A DNA stretch of 64,000 bases from Ananas comosus (GCF_001540865.1 NC_033635.1:10773029-10837028), one strand, 5' to 3'; positions 49,695 to 62,100 are shown, counted from the first letter of the stretch. A program made the numbers and translations. Notes: generated by a model not told the origin, from the sequence alone.

Positions 49695-52263
49695 ACTGCT
49701 TTTGAATCCGCACCACCATCGTTTCCTAAGCCCGTGGGGGATCGGCCGCGGCGGAGCCACCACCGCCGCTTTTCGAAGCGCAGCTTTCTGCACCGCGCCG
49801 TCCCCCGGCAATCGTGAGGGGATGGAGAATAAGGAGAAAAACGACGAGAACAGCCACGGCGAGGACGACGACAACCACAAGAAAAAGTATGAACCCCGCC
49901 AGGCCGTTGGGTACATCTATATGTATCTACGCATATATTTATTTATTTATTTATTGAAAAAACTATAAATACTATTTCTATAGTTTCGTACTTTTTACAT
50001 TAGTATTTTGTGATTTAATATATATATATACTACTCATCATCCTAACAGCACATCTTTTAATCCAAGGGNTATATATATATATATATATATAATTTTTGT
50101 ATCCCGTGGTTTTATTTTATTTTATTTTTTTAGTTATTTTTCCCACTAATTTTTTTACATTAAATCAGCGATAAAGTTAAAATTAAAGATTACTCAGTAA
50201 ATATTTGATAAGCTATAGGTGGGATATCTGACAGTTTTTGTATATGATTTAATAAAAAGTTAACGAAGAGATTGACGTAAAGAGAAAAATAAAATTACAT
50301 GATGGTACTAAAGTGAAACATGTTAAACTACAGGGTATTAACGTGAGAAAGTAAGAAAACATAGGAATGATATTTAAAATTTACTCTTATTTATTTGTTT
50401 GCTTGTTTTTTTCTTTTTCTTCATTGATACGTTAAATATAAAATACTTCGCTGTAAATATTTACTCTTTTTTTTTTGCTGATTTTTAAAAATTTAGTTTT
50501 TGATTTCGTAAAATTTTAAAAATATTTTTAAGAAATTACGCGGTAACGGATAGGGCAACATGCTCGATCATACTGTAGTCCTTGTTGTATAAAAAAAAAA
50601 TATTAATAATTTTTAATATATTTTTTATTTTAAAATATTTTTGATATAAATTACATAATATGATAATCTCGATTATTCAAAATTTTAAAGATTAGATAGT
50701 CTCGATTCAAATGAGCCGTACATAAGATGCATGAGTGGTATTTTCTTTTTTTAACTTAAATTGTTTCGAGGGTAGTGCTATTTTATAAATTAGTATATGT
50801 CGCGATATTTAATAGATGTAAATTATAAAAATGTGTAAAATATTATGAACTATGTTTGTAAGTGGAGCATTTTCCCTCTTTAAAACTTCTCTCCTCTGCT
50901 AAATTTGGCTCTTTTATTAATGGGAAAATTTTAAAAAACCTCCCTATGGTTTCGTAGTTTCTCACTTTGCTGCCCCTGTAGTTTAAAACGTATCAATTTA
51001 TCTTTCTGTGGTTTCTTTTTTCTCTTTTTCTTATCAATTTTATTATTTTTTTTCTTAAATTAGTGATAAAGTTAATATTAAAGGATACTAAAGTGTATAT
51101 TTGATAAATCTAGATGGGTATTCGAAGTTTTTTGTATATAATTAATAAAATATTAACGAAAAAGCTACCGAAAAGATAAAAACGAAACCATAAGGGGACA
51201 AATTGATACATTTTAAACCACAGGGGGCCAAAGTGAGAAACTACGAAACCACATGGGAGTTTTTGAAGTTTTTCCTTTATTAATTTTTGCGTATGTATAG
51301 GGATACGATGTGGCACTCGTTCGGGGTAGGATACGGGACAAGGTCGGACGAGGAAGGGTTTGGGGGAATCTACGGGCGAAGCGATGATGCAACAGAGGAC
51401 CATGAACACCACGCAAACCATCCAGGTATATTATTACATAAAAAAATATACATAACTTATCTGAACTATAACTTATTTTAAAATATTTATACTGATTGTT
51501 CCTAGAGTAAGTGGCAAAAGATTTAGTGGTTGGTATTCGAGACCCAAGTTCGAATCCTAGTTGATTCACATTTCTAGCTACATGCTATCTATCTCTCAAA
51601 AAAATAAAAATATTTACTTAATTTTTACAAATTTTAATGTTAGTATATTTGATTTTAACGTGTGAAATTCGGGCTCTCCGGTGGCTGCGCACTTTTTCAC
51701 TTAATATCATGTGGTTTAAACTGTATTATTTTCATACCATGTTGTTTTTTTCTTTTCTTTTTTTGTTATCTCCTTTAATTTTTTTCGTTAAATCAGTGTT
51801 TAAGGTAAAGCTAAAGGGCATTAATGTGAATATATTTGATAAACTATAGGAAGGATACCTGAAGGCTTTTGTATATGATTTAACGAAAAGTTAGCGGAGG
51901 GGCCGACAAAAAGAAAAAAATGAAATTATAAGATACTAAATTAATACACTATAAACCATAGGAAACTAAAGTAAAAAAGTGCGAAACTATAGAAATGATA
52001 TTTGAAGTTTACTTTAAGAGAAATGACTTACAAAAGTTTTATATATTTTTCGTACAAATGCGATGCATACAATTTTTTTTTTTTTTTTGTTTTTTGGGGG
52101 TGTAATGTTAATTTGTTGCGTTTTTTCGTCTTTGGTTTAAGAGTACGACAAGACGCAGGGCAGCGAGGTGAAGGAGAAGGAGAAAGCTCGAAACCTACCT
52201 GATGATGCAGCCGCAACCGGCCACGCTCATGATCAAGGAGCTGCTGCCGCAGAGAAAAGCTAA
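49552..52263 (+). CDS. Small probable mitochondrial protein of unknown function, 3 exons, 201 aa
   Basis: Exons 49552-49910, 51301-51425 and 52142-52263 join in frame to 201 codons with GT-AG introns. The N-terminus is basic, lacks acids and is rich in R, S, T and A ('MLLRGWRSLTG', later 'FRSAAFCTA'), as in mitochondrial presequences with an R-x-F cleavage region. It includes Thr/Ala runs coded by trinucleotide repeats. Then comes an acidic-lysine stretch, a block 'GYGTRSDEEGFGGIYG', 'NHPEYDKTQGSEVKEKEKAR' and an Ala/His-rich tail. I believe the last two blocks are conserved in small plant mitochondrial proteins without known function, but have no name for them. Both introns are filled with MITEs and a SINE. 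A 46-bp tandem duplication overlaps the stop codon. The gene converges with the kinase at 53342. Confidence 0.8.
49950..50385. mobile_element. MULE-type MITE family A in intron 1, carrying an N
   Basis: Family A arms ('tatagtttcgtac' left, 'gaaaacataggaatg' right) with the conserved centre 'gataaagttaaaattaaag'. A (TA)n tract with N at 50070 sits in the left arm and includes a fragment, 'ttaatccaaggg', of another MITE. Borders approximate. Confidence 0.7.
50922..51275. mobile_element. MULE-type MITE family A (354 bp) in intron 1, TSD TTTATTAAT
   Basis: Starts 'gggaaaattttaaaaaacc' and ends 'ttgaagtttttcc'. The 9-bp repeat TTTATTAAT flanks it at 50913-50921 and 51276-51284. The insertion ends only 25 bp before the exon 2 acceptor. 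Confidence 0.9.
51497..51603 (+). mobile_element. tRNA-derived SINE in intron 2, internally deleted
   Basis: Head with box A ('agagtaagtggc') and box B ('agttcgaatcct') intact; part of the body is missing before the terminal A-run. Similar 'aaaatattta' flanks on both sides suggest its target duplication. Confidence 0.8.
51680..52015. mobile_element. MULE-type MITE family A in intron 2, left end truncated
   Basis: Begins inside the left arm ('gcactttttcactta') and continues to 'gaagtttactt'. It ends about 125 bp before exon 3. Confidence 0.7.
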
Positions 52264-52323
52264 ATCAATTACGAACTATCAAGGAGCTGTTGCGGCAGAG
52301 AAAAACTAAGTCAATTACGAACT
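52232..52323 (+). repeat. 46-bp tandem duplication across a stop codon
   Basis: 52232-52277 and 52278-52323 differ at about four positions. The first copy encodes the last residues and the TAA; the second lies in the 3' UTR. Confidence 0.9.
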
Positions 52324-53341
52324 GTTGTTATATGTGATCATATGGCTTGGATCTGTGTGTGTTTTGCTCTCTCTTTTTTTTTGAACCTTTTGCGAGAGTT
52401 GAGAGAAGGATCACAAACTTTTTGGTCTCATGTAAATCTTAATCCCTGCTTTTGTTTCTTTCATCTTTCTTAAATATCTATGGATTGCATGTTTTTAATT
52501 ATAAGCTTTCATTAAGATTAGAAATAATTTCCCCAATCTCATTCTACTAATGTTTCGAGAGTACCTTTGATTCAACAAAGATAATAGAATTCAGATGTTG
52601 AAAATCGGTTCAAGCAAACCAAATTTTCATGTCATTTTGATGAATTTTAACAGCAAAGCACAACCATGATTTTAATGTTGAATTTGTTGTGTGTAATGAT
52701 TCGATTTGCTGGCAATGATAATTTCTTCTTAGAACTATTGATGCATGACAAACTCTCTTCCTTTACATCCTGACATCCTCGTTAGGTCTAAATTGGATCT
52801 CAGACGAAACTGTCAGGCTCGTGGCGTAGCATTTTGTCGCGTAGAATATTTAATTTCACACTTTCGGCTGATATTTGTATCTGAGATCAACTATTAATAA
52901 TAGTTAAGCCCGAATTACCGGTCCAAAATATTTAATTATTATCACTAAGATGCGTAGCTTTATATTTTCTACTGTGGAATTATTGAAGTGTTACATTATG
53001 AATTGATCTTGCAAATGATCTAAGTGGGAAACACACACACATATAAAAAATAAAAACAAAAAAAGCCACTTATGGAAATTAAACCATGTATTACACAAGC
53101 AACATAAAAAATTAATCCAAAAGAAGTGAATACAAATTTGCTACCACAGCTTAGTGTCTCTACAATGGCCACAATTTAATACATAAAAGATTAGTTTGGG
53201 AACAATTCTAGATAAAGCAATTCAAAAGAAAATGGAAACTAGAATAAAAAAAAAAAAAAAGAATATGAAAAACATTCTGCAGATTAAACATCAATTAATT
53301 TACAAGGAATACAAAAAGTAGTTTACCTTTCCTGCATGCGT
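52324..53341. other. Shared 3' region between convergent genes
   Basis: About 1 kb of 3' UTR and spacer between the 201-aa gene and the kinase. AT-rich, with an A-run near 53249 and no further gene. Confidence 0.6.
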
Positions 53342-56300
53342 TCATCTCCATAGTGACCTCTCCGAATTAGCGATCCCGATTTTCTCAGATAGAAGTGTGG
53401 CTCGATTTGATTCTCGCGGCGTTCGGTGTTCCTAAATGCAAAATGCACAAAGTTGAAGAAAACAATATTGGTCTTTTTCCGTGTTAATCGAACACCAAAA
53501 CAAATAATGAGAAATATGCTGTGTGTAATTTAACAAACATATAGAAGTAGGTTCTACATTTAATATGTAAAATGGTATTAGCAAACAAGTCCAATACTGG
53601 AGAATTGCGAAGGAACTGGAGAATCATAAGCATCTCGCTATAGTAGTTATGCGGTTGATATAAACTTGGTTCTTGGTATTGTGGCGAGAATCATAGTCGA
53701 TCAACGTGTTCATAGTTCGGAGCTCGAACTCAAGCACAATGAGGTCAATCGAAAAATAAGAGATTCGAAAAAGTTGCGGTATTGACATGCTATGTGGAGA
53801 AATGCTTTTCTAAGAGAAAAAGGAAATTGCGATATAACTCGATGAAGCTAATGGTTTCGGTGAATAATCATACCATGCGGAAGGGAAACTCATCTCCTTC
53901 GAGCATGTGAACAATTTGCCCCATCTTTGGCCGCTTCTGCGCATCCGAATCTATACATCGAAGACAAACCAACACCACTCTGTTCAATGCTCTCGGAGAG
54001 GGCGGGACTTTCATTAATGGATCCACCACTTCTTCAACACGCCTACTCCCAACCATTCCTTTAAACCATTCCACCAAGTTTACCTGGACAGGAATTGAAG
54101 CACTTCTATGAATGAATATTAGGCATGTTTTGAGCACAAAAAAATGTTGCTTGGAACGAGTTCACCATGGAAGGGTCTCCTAAAACTCAATTCTAGAGGT
54201 CTTGGAGTGAAACTCTGAGCCATTGGATGCGACATTGATTCTACAAACCCCTTCAACACAACTGATATTCTGGGATTACTTTATGCCTAATTAATTTTTG
54301 ACATACATAGACTATTTAGAGGAGAAAGAACACATCCAATGGTCTACATTTTCGATTTCAAGGCCTCTAGGATTGGAAATTGTGGGCTGCTTGTTGGGTG
54401 ATATGGTGGACCAGGTCCGAGAAATAATTTTTCTTTAATAAGAAATGAGAGATGCACAAAAAAACTCACTTCTCCTGATGGCCTTTTGTAATCCACTGGG
54501 CTTCTACCTGATATTATTTCCATTAGAAGTACCCCAAAACTGTAAATATCGCTTCCTTCATTGAGCATTCCAGTGCACGCATACTCGGGAGCTACATACC
54601 TGTGTATTTACTCAATTAGTACATTTACTTAATGCCTTGTACTGATGAACTAAACCATTAAAAAAAGAGGATGAAATTCTCTGTAACAACAAGAAAAGAG
54701 ATGGGTACTTATTTAAGCACATTTGAAAGAAATAAACATACCCAAATGTGCCCATCACACGTGTGGTTACGTAGCTTGAGCCGGACCCCAAAAGCTTTGC
54801 TAATCCAAAGTCTGATACTTTAGGGTTCCAATGTTTATCCAGAAGGATGTTACTGGACTTAATATCGCGATGCACAACTTTGGGTTCTAACCCTTCATGC
54901 AAATATGCTATTCTGCAATTATAACAGATTCAAGAAGAGTTCCAATTATTGCAAATTCGGCAACAAATTTCCAAACGGACAAAAAAAAAAGAAAAAAAGA
55001 AAAAAGAATGCAGATAGAGCAATTGCAGCAAACATGTAATAGTTCTGAAGAAGTACGGAATACCAGCAAAATGCAATATTTGATTAGTCTATGAAATTGG
55101 TACGTTTTTCACCTACCTATGATTGCCACCAACTTTGCTTAAAAGTCAAGTCGTCAAATCAAAAAACAAATTGATTGAGATGCTTAATTAAAGATCAAAA
55201 TCCATTAAAAACAAACGTCCTAACAAGCAACAGAAACCTATTTTCTTTTGCTCAAGTTATGAAGCAAGAGAAATGGCAATTATGGCATTTAACTGATAAC
55301 CAAGAAACAACTTAAAGAGGAACCAACCATTTCGCTGCGAGAATATCAAGTTTCATTGGCACATATGCTTGACGGTGGACAATTTAGCATTATTGGTTAA
55401 GAACAAATTCTCTATATTTTTGCTATTGTTAGATATTTAGCCTATGACAATATCTTGGCTTATTAGTGAATTAAAATAGGTTTCTTTAAACTCTCAAACA
55501 AAATATATAAAAAGCTCAACCAATCGCATCGCACTTTGTGTAACGTGAAGGTTGAATTAGAAGATACCTACTGACATTTAATTAACTAGCAATATCTTTC
55601 ACCACTGAAAGGTACTAACCATTTCTAATTCCACACATTATTCGTTCTTAGAACCCATCTGAGAAGAAAACATAAAAAAGAGTATCCTAGTAAACAGAAA
55701 TACATGCTCTTTACAATTCTTCTCAACATTCCTACAACACGTACTTTCGGGGTGCTAAATCCACAAAAAAAAACACCGTTAATTTCCTCCTAAATTGAGT
55801 TTCTCAACATCTCAAGCACACTGTTTTACAAAGCACACAAAAGAATACCACAAGAAATATCCAACTTCTGTCCATAATGATGAAAACAACCACTACCATT
55901 ACATGGAATCCAACTAGTAAGGTTATAGCAGTCGATAAGAAACTAACCCTTTTGCTGTTCCGATAGCAATTTTCATTCTCGCATCCCATGTCAGTGGATT
56001 CGCACGGCCGATTTCTCCGCGCAACCACTGCTCCAGATTCCCATTATCAATGTACTCGTATACGAGCATCCTAAATTTGCATTAGCAAGTCATTAAGTAG
56101 AACATAGATCCCATTTCCAACTAAAAGAAACTAAGTTTAGGACCTTAAAAAATTACCTCTTAGTCCCTTCGGCGCAGTACCCAATTAGCCCCACTAGGTT
56201 CTTGTGCCTCACTTTCCCTATTACTTCAACCTCCACCTTGAACTCCTTCTCTGCCTGACCCCTAAATAAAATAAACAAAATTGTTAGAATCATGAGTCTA

Positions 56301-57230
56301 GACCCACTAGATTTAATGCAACAATTCCAACTATAAAAGTCGATGTGGTTAAAATATCTTAGTAATTACCTAACATTACAAAATCATTTTTACACCAACT
56401 TAAACTTTGTGGGCCAAATTAGTTCTTTGCATCAAATCAAACGTAGAAGTATTAGATAATCATTGAGTATTTCAATTTTCTTTTGCTAAATCTATAGCTT
56501 AAATGCGTCAAAATGGAAAAAAAATGCATTACTGGGTCAAATTATAAGCAGTAAAAAATTTAAAAAACCACTAGATTGTAGTATAACAAAGTATTCAACT
56601 AGTTTAGAGTTATAATCAAGTAAAAGTTAAGGAAAATTATGGAGCACAAACCCACTTGTTATCTAGAAGGTACTTAACGGCGACGACGGAGTGGTCGGCG
56701 AGGACGCCTCGGTAGACGATCCCGTACCCTCCCTCTCCGATCACGTTCCCGGCGCCGAACCCCCCCGTCGCCGCGGCGAGCTCCGCCATGGTGTACCACC
56801 TCCCCCACCCTATGTTCCCCCTCTTCCCCCCCGAGGAGGATGAGGACGAGGAAGACGACGACGACGACGACGACGATCCCGACCCCGTCGACCCCTTCGG
56901 AGCCCCTTTCTCCGCCCCCCTCCCCTTCTCCTCCTCCCCCCCCTCCCCCGGCCCCTCTCCGCAGCGGGCCGCGGGATCGGCGGCGGGGACCTCCTTCGAC
57001 GACATCGGGATCAAGCGGGAGGGGTGCTTCTTCCCCAGGCGGCGATCGCCGGAGCGGAGAAACCAGACGACCGCCGCCGCGGCGGCTGCGGCTACGACGA
57101 CGGCGGCGACGGCGATGGCGAAGAGCACGTAGATCCTGAGTCCGAGCACCCCCGTTCTCTCCGCGAGGAAGCTTCTGCCTCCTCCACCGGAGCCGCCGCC
57201 TCCGCCGCCGGAGGGGGCTACTCCGTCCAT
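53342..57230 (-). CDS. Membrane-anchored receptor-like Ser/Thr kinase (At1g01540-like), 7 exons, 467 aa
   Basis: Minus-strand exons 57230-56656, 56261-56157, 56070-55948, 54912-54742, 54599-54470, 54083-53874 and 53431-53342 join in frame. A short Gly-rich N-terminus is followed by one transmembrane segment (about 33-58), a Ser-rich linker (about 119-137), then 'GWGRWYT' and the kinase: glycine loop GEGGYG 165-170, Lys186, HRD catalytic Asp284, DFG 302-304, APE 328-330. '[12 protein letters not shown]' and '[15 protein letters not shown]' are typical of the Arabidopsis At1g01540/At4g01330 group, which lacks an extracellular sensor domain. All catalytic residues are present, so it should be active; partners are unknown. 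GTG at 57233 lies just upstream, but ATG 57230 is the natural start. Exon 1 is far more GC-rich than the rest, a common 5' gradient in monocot genes. Confidence 0.94.
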
Positions 57231-57249
57231 CACCGGCGCCTCCGCCGAT

Positions 57250-57530
57250 GAGAGAGAAAGTAGAGAGAGGAGAGAGAGTGCGCGCGCGCGCTTGTGGAAT
57301 GTAGCGGGTGTGAGGAGCTTTAGCTTTAAAGAGCTCTCTCTCTCTCCTCCTCTCTCTCTCTTCTCTCTCTCTCTCTCTCTCTCTTAAATAGCGCTCTCTC
57401 TCTCTCCTCTCTCTCTCTATCTTATAGAGCGTTCTCTCTCTCTCTCTCTCTCTTCTTTCTCTCTCTATCTCTACTCTCTCTCTCTCTCTCTATCTCTGCA
57501 TCACTTTCTCTCTCTATCTCTAACGATCCG
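57250..57530 (-). promoter_or_regulatory. CT/GA-rich 5' UTR and core promoter of the kinase
   Basis: Long CT-rich blocks on the plus strand (GA on the gene's strand) between 57262 and 57520, interrupted by 'taaatagcg'. GA-rich 5' leaders and core promoters are common in plants and are bound by BPC/GAGA factors. Inference from composition only. Confidence 0.5.
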
Positions 57531-57668
57531 TTCATCGCCGGGAAAGCGACGGTGGTGTGTGCATAATGAAAAACTTGGCAAAAAAGCTTAATATTTTATA
57601 TTATTATTATTTTTAAAAAAAATTATTTTTAATAAGTAAAAATAAATATTATCCCATATTTAATAAAT

Positions 57669-58449
57669 AGGTTAAATGCATAAAGGTCCCTACAAACATA
57701 ACAAATGACAAATATATCCCTATAAAGTTTAACTTCATATTTTGTCCATGCAAAAATACTAATATTTTTAAATATATCCTTCTGGCTTGTTACTGTTTGA
57801 GAACTGTCTATATTTTAACAATAAATAAGTAAAATATTAATTTTGTCATTACAAATTTGTTTCATTAAAAATTATAATAGTATAATATAAAAGAGGTAAA
57901 ATATTAAATTATCTCATAAATTAGGATAAACTTCAAATACCATTTCTATGGTTTCGCACTTTCTCACTTTAGAACTATGTGATTTAAAGTGTATCATGTT
58001 AGTGTCCTGTGATTTTATTTTTATTTTTTTGTCTGCTTTTTTATTAATATTTTGTTAAATTATGTACAAAAAAATCAGACATCCCACCTAGGTTTATCGA
58101 ATATTTACTCTAGTACCCTTTAGTTTTAACTTTGTCATTTATTTAACGAAAAAAATTAGTGAAATCGATAATAAAGAGATAAAAATAAAACCACAGGACA
58201 CTAAATTGATACACTTTAAACTACAGGATACTAAAGTAAAAAAGTGTGAAACCAAAGGTGTTATTTGAAGTTTTTCTCATAAACTAATCAAGATTAAGTA
58301 TGTGGTTAACTAAATTTTTTTAACGGATTCTAACGGCAGAAAATATTTAAAAATATTACAACTTTACAGAAACAATAGGTAAAAATTAAACATTTTAGGG
58401 ATCTATTTTTAATTTACTATATTTGTATGGATTTGCATGCAATTAGCCC
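57669..58449. mobile_element. MULE-type MITE, family C, TSD TTAATAAAT, interrupted by a second MITE
   Basis: Ends 'aggttaaatgcataaagg' and the inverse 'gcatgcaattagccc'. The 9-bp repeat TTAATAAAT lies at 57660-57668 and 58450-58458. Without the nested element it is about 420 bp. It lies upstream of the kinase. Confidence 0.85.
57923..58276. mobile_element. MULE-type MITE family A (354 bp) nested in family C element
   Basis: Starts 'aggataaacttcaaatacc' and ends 'gaagtttttc'. The flanking 9-bp repeats TCATAAATT (57914-57922) and TCATAAACT (58277-58285) differ by one base. It has the same length as the copy at 50922-51275. Confidence 0.88.
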
Positions 58450-58459
58450 TTAATAAATT

Positions 58460-60200
58460 TACAAAAGACAAAATAAAAAAAATGTCCGTGGAGAAGCGGT
58501 GAATGAATAGGGCGCGGTTTTCAAGGAAATTACGGTAATACCGCGGTTCGAAGAGCTTTTATAAGAGAGTGATTTTTCCTTTTTTTTTTCTTTTTTCCTT
58601 TTTTGGTCCCTTTTAAGCCTTTTTAATTGTTCTTACGAAGAGTGAAATTACCTATGTACCCTTGGGTTTTAATGGTGTCGGTTACACACCTTGAAGTGAA
58701 ATAGATTATAATTTATTTTTATAATATTTCTCACGATTGGACTTCAAAATTATTAATTAATACTATTAATATATAATTTAATGTGTTTAAAATTTATATA
58801 ATTGAATATCACAGTTTTATGATATTTTTTTACCGTTGAATTATGAAATTTAATTTCTACAAAATTCAAAAAATTAAGCTGTATCATATTTAACAATAAA
58901 TAAAAATAATATGAAAGTAATTTATTTTTTATTTACTTTTAAAAATATTCTAGCCTAGCTCAAAAAATAGCCAATAGTTAAACTCAGAGTAAATTTTTGT
59001 CGACCACAGTATTTTATTTTTTAGAAAATAGAAAATTCTAATCATTAATATCGCTATCTTATTAAAAGCAACATAGGTTTTTTTTTTTTTTTTTTTTCGA
59101 TATGTAAGCAGATCACGTTCCAAATTTTCATATAAATAGTTTTGCAAGCTAAAACAAAAACAATAAATATTATAATATTTTGTTCATCTCTGTTACGACA
59201 ACCGCACAAACAGAAACGAAATGACGAATACAAAAACAATCAAACCACAAGCAGAAAATAAAGAGACACAGATTTAGATGGAAAATTTTTTGCAGAAAAA
59301 AAATCACGGACGAGGAAAGAGAGAACTTCACTATGGAACGAAAAGGGAATACAATATTCTTCTGATTACAACCAACCACGATCACACGTCTCTAGAGCAA
59401 AAACGAAAAAGAAAACTCATAACGGGTTTCGGATCCGATCCGTACCGCAGGGGGCTCCGCCCCTTTCTCCATAATTTTCTTTTTCAAATTGGTCGCACCG
59501 TGAAGCTGTCGGCGAGTCGTAAATCCGAACCTGAAACGATAGTAGATTTCGAGTCACATCTGACAATCTCTTAATTATATGATATTTCTGATATTTTGAT
59601 ATTTAGCCATATTATTTGGTTAGAGGTGAAAAGAAAAATATTACGAGAATATTTTGTTGGCAATATGATTCAGGAGCCTTTTGATTCGTTGTAATTATAA
59701 ATACAATATAACTAAAGATGTATGCAGTTAAAAATACAGTAGCTATAATTATATGCATCTTAATTATTCAGCTACATGTAATCGAAATTAAGCACTGTAA
59801 TTATAAATAATGCGATTAAGAAACATATTTATAAAATTTTATAACTTAATATATAAGGTGGTGTGAGATTACCCTATACATAAAGATTATTAGAGAGAGA
59901 CAAGTTTATAATCTTTTGTTTAAAATTATTTTTTTCAACTGTTACAGTTAGAACTGTAATCAATATAAGTATAATTTCAGTTGTTGCAGTGGAGTCGACT
60001 CATATAGCTCTAATTGTGCAACAATTGAATCAAATGTATTGAATTAAATATAAAATTTAAATTTGTATATAGTCGTAACTGCACTCTAAGTTGAACCAAA
60101 CAGACACTAAGTCGTTTAAAGTGTCTCATTACTACAATTTGACTCAATTTTGGGACAGGGGCAATTTAGTCATTGTACTGTAAAAATCCGTTGCGTGGAA
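58460..60200. other. Intergenic; one possible exon fragment
   Basis: AT-rich with a poly-T run at about 59079-59098. On the minus strand around 59545-59403 an acceptor-like 'tttcag' is followed by an open, GC-richer stretch ending in a stop. I cannot assign it to a family. Confidence 0.35.
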
Positions 60201-60219
60201 TCTTCAGGGTTCTTTTTGC

Positions 60220-60560
60220 AAAATGACAACGCCTCCAACGGCTTGGGTTGGGGTGGGGGTGGGGCCCACGACTTTTATGCTTCGCGCCTCGGAGGAACGC
60301 GAAAGGGCATTTACGTAAATTCGGCAACTCCCCAGACGCGCCACGTGGCAGCGTCGCGCCATCCCACCTGGAGCTGCCGCATCAGCTGTGGGCTGAGTCG
60401 CACCAACGTATCTTACAAACCGCTTAGAATGGATCCACGTCATCACGTGCATGTGGGCCCCGCAGAAAAATACAAACGTCACGAACGGAGCGGGTTATCA
60501 CGTCCGTCGACGCATTTAACGACGCGGACGGTGGGGGCGCGCTCATTTTAGTGAACGTTT
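60220..60560. promoter_or_regulatory. Isolated GC-rich island with G-boxes
   Basis: Contains 'gccacgtggca' (60341-60350), 'cacgtcatcacgtgcatg' and 'gtgggccccg'. No gene follows on either strand. It lies about 3 kb upstream of the kinase start and might be a distal element of it. Confidence 0.35.
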
Positions 60561-62100
60561 GAGAGTGGGTCCCACTTTTAAATATCTTATAAATAATAAT
60601 TTATTATAGCAACACACCCCCAAAAAAAAAAAAAATCTTTAAACTAAATAAATATCCAATTTAATTTGAATTTGTTTCCCAAATTATAAACAAAAAACTC
60701 GAAACATTTGGGTCAATAATAAATTATTAATTATGTATATAAAATAATAAAGATAAAGAAAATAAGCAAATATATTTTAGAGAGGTTATTTTTAAAAAAA
60801 CCTAAACTAAACTAATTAAACTATCCAATCAATAATTTATGATAAATGATAGTTTATATTGTTTTAATTAAAATTACAATGATTTATTGGACCTTAAAAC
60901 ACGGATTTTAACGTTTTCTGGTTTTACGAATCGAATCAAATTTGCATAGGGACAGGGTCACGGTCCGATCGGATCGACCGACAAGTTCGATCTGATTTTT
61001 AAAATTCCAGCCATTGCTAATTTTATTTTAGCGATAATATTTTTAAATATTTAGGAATCGAGAATAAGTTGTGTTTTGAAGACAAAAACATCAATTTAAT
61101 TCTCCTAATTCTATAATAAAAAAAATAAATTTATTTCGTAAAATTTTATTATAGTATTTTTTTTTTTGTAAAACATTATTCAATTATACTGTACCTTATA
61201 GTAGGACCAAACAGTCACTGGTGTACTAAACCAATGGAAATGGAGAACCACTTTACCTTATATTTATTGTTGTTGGGAGCTTTAATTGTCAATATTAATT
61301 GAGGATAAGGATATGTTGGTGTTCTTAATGCAACAATTTTATGAAGGAAAGATGAAATTTATTGAATTTTAGTTATTATACAAATATAAAAATAATCTTG
61401 TTAGTGAGTATTATTATTCAACAGATTAATCAGATAAGGAACGGCTATTAAAATTATTTAGAAATTAAATTTCATAATTTTTCGACATCATTTGCAAATT
61501 GATTAAAGAGTTTCAAAAATAATTATTTTAGTGATCGATGTGACATGTTTATAAGTTCAACTGTATAAAATAATTCAAATTATATAAAACTTTAATAGAA
61601 AACTCTGCTTAACATCAAGAGCAAGATTAATACTTCCGACTCAAAATTTGAATCTTTTTTCATTATTTTTTGTAAGATTTTTATTTTCAGTCGTTTATTT
61701 TGAGACTATTCGTTCACTTGGCAAACGAAGTCAAATTTTTAAATAATTCTGATAGCGTAGATCATACTTAACGGAGCCGATTTTTGAATCAAATATCCCA
61801 TCATCAAAAATAATTTACAAGTATGTAGGCTTACGTACTTTCGAAGGCGCAAGAGCCTTCTATATATAACCTTTTGTTGTGTAGTGAGATACATGTAATA
61901 TCATGGGACTAGGATTTGTAAAGCGACATAACACGCGTATTTTGTAATGTAGTATGAGATTGGGTACTGTAGAGACCCGTTTGGTGAGTTTCTACCCGTT
62001 TGGAGTTATGGATGTTGGTAGTGAGCCTCCATCAAATTGTGGGAGGATCAGGTAAGTCATATAAAGCAGGACAAAAGAGCTGTTTCGAAGCGAAAAGTCT
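60561..62100. other. AT-rich intergenic, no gene recognised
   Basis: A short GC-richer stretch near 60930-61010 with 'cggtccgatcgg' resembles the dispersed 'ggatccgg' repeat. From about 61430 to 61860 the sequence resembles MITE arms of the 15584-16130 family ('aaataattc', 'cttacgtactttcgaagg'), strongly decayed. Confidence 0.45.

Noticed and set aside
57231..57233. GTG just before the kinase ATG as start codon
   Set aside because: The ATG at 57230 follows immediately and is the normal start for a plant nuclear gene.
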